Shown here: positions 63,227 through 64,000 of the stretch, one piece after another
Position numbering within the stretch: the first letter of the stretch is position 1
Layout: the number at the start of each line of letters is the position of its first letter
Source of the DNA: Pipra filicauda
Taxonomy: Eukaryota > Chordata > Aves > Passeriformes > Pipridae
Direction of reading: 5' to 3'
Length of the DNA stretch: 64,000 nt
Assembly: GCF_003945595.2 (NCBI RefSeq)
Contig: NW_024104417.1
Location: forward strand, 1,094,053 to 1,158,052
Notes under the pieces: generated by a model
What the model was told of the DNA's origin: nothing
What the model saw: only the letters and a program-made list of their open reading frames with translations
Database searches by the model: none
Made by a program: the position numbers and the translations under genes

Positions 63227-64000
63227 GGCCTTTTTTGGTGGTCGTTTTTTAATTTCTTTTTCAAGGGAACCCTTTAAAATGCCAGAAACAGGTTGCTGTA
63301 CAGCATGTGCAACTTTCACGTCTAATGGTTTTCTTCAGTCATCCTTGGACTACAAGTGCGTGGATGGGAAAGTATCACAGACACAGAGTGCTAGACCTGA
63401 TCTGATTCTTTGTTTTATGGAAGTATATTTCCTTATTTGAGGGATTTCCTGTACAGGTGATTGAGGCCTTGGCAGAAAGATACATGTGCAAAAGAAGGCT
63501 GAGGTTTTGGACCTAAGTGTGTGGTTTCTAAGAAATAAACTGCTAGCAATTTAACTTTTTATTAAAAATATGAAGAATAGCCTTGTCCAGTTGATAGTTC
63601 TAACATTTAACTCACATGAGTTTTTAAAAAAATTGTTACTTCATAATTTGGATTGGTACATTGAAAACAACATGACCAAGAAATTCTGTATTGATACAGG
63701 TATACTTACAGCACGTATGTATAATCTTGCACTTTCCTGTGTAAGTTTCAAGGACAGAGAAATATTTATTCTGAATATAGGACCAATAGGTTTTCTTAGT
63801 AACAGGAATAAATAGAGTAGTTTCTGTACATAATTGGCTATTGTTTTTGTTTATGGCCCTAAGGTTTATATCCTTAAATATTAAAAAATATTTAAATATT
63901 AATATCTATTAATAGATTGCACGATGTTGTTCATGACCAAAAAGGACAGATCTTGTGATAGGCAGACCATTTAGTAGTAGTGAGTTGCTTCTACACTGTT
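63227..64000. other. AT-rich unique DNA to window end
   Basis: Short frames at 63204-63440 and 63570-63815 are unrecognised. Sequence near 63875-63915 is an AT-rich patch with repeated TTAAATATT and TATTAATA words. Confidence 0.5.

Noticed and set aside
1..64000. CRISPR arrays, prokaryotic operons, tRNA/rRNA genes, U6 or 7SK-like genes
   Set aside because: No regular spacer-repeat arrays, ribosome-binding-site/gene arrays, tRNA B-box GGTTCGAATCC-type sequences or snRNA starts were seen. The CR1 elements place the DNA in a vertebrate, probably bird, nuclear genome.

Overview
The window looks like a gene-poor stretch of a bird nuclear genome. It is AT-rich, has no CpG island, and has no open frame that reads like a conserved protein except the remains of a CR1 LINE reverse transcriptase. 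The bird assignment rests on two CR1 retrotransposon copies (14891-15706 and 47345-47870, both on the minus strand) and one well-delimited solo LTR (37927-38847). That LTR matches a modular LTR type I associate with Neoaves, especially songbirds. This recognition is from memory and was not checked by database search.

Layout. 1-14.9 kb: unique AT-rich DNA holding a 67-base uninterrupted poly-T run (1357-1423), a CT-rich tract near 4.8 kb, a probable degraded endogenous retroviral fragment near 6.0-6.2 kb and a GC-richer block at 7.8-8.3 kb. 14.9-15.7 kb: the 3' end of a CR1 element. 15.7-37.9 kb: unique AT-rich DNA with a few microsatellites, a 9-bp minisatellite (27481-27516) and several candidate splice-bounded segments. 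37.9-38.85 kb: the solo LTR, with perfect 5-bp target duplications. 38.85-64 kb: more unique DNA, a second older CR1, several GC-richer islands of unknown origin (about 44.5, 52.0, 55.2 and 59.5 kb) and two stretches that look like candidate conserved noncoding elements (57.5-58.0 and 60.9-61.1 kb).

No confident protein-coding exon, tRNA, rRNA, snRNA or CRISPR was found. Many medium-length open frames exist, as expected by chance in 64 kb. The most gene-like signals are segments bounded by strong GT-AG splice sites: 28317-28432, 55621-55710, 9478-9768, 51532-51595, 30649-30759 and 35602-35682. A possible terminal exon lies at 62580-62734. They could be exons of a long noncoding RNA or chance pairings of splice-like motifs. 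The window is best read as intergenic desert or the inside of a very large intron. I see no new biological system that I can defend; the findings are leads graded accordingly.
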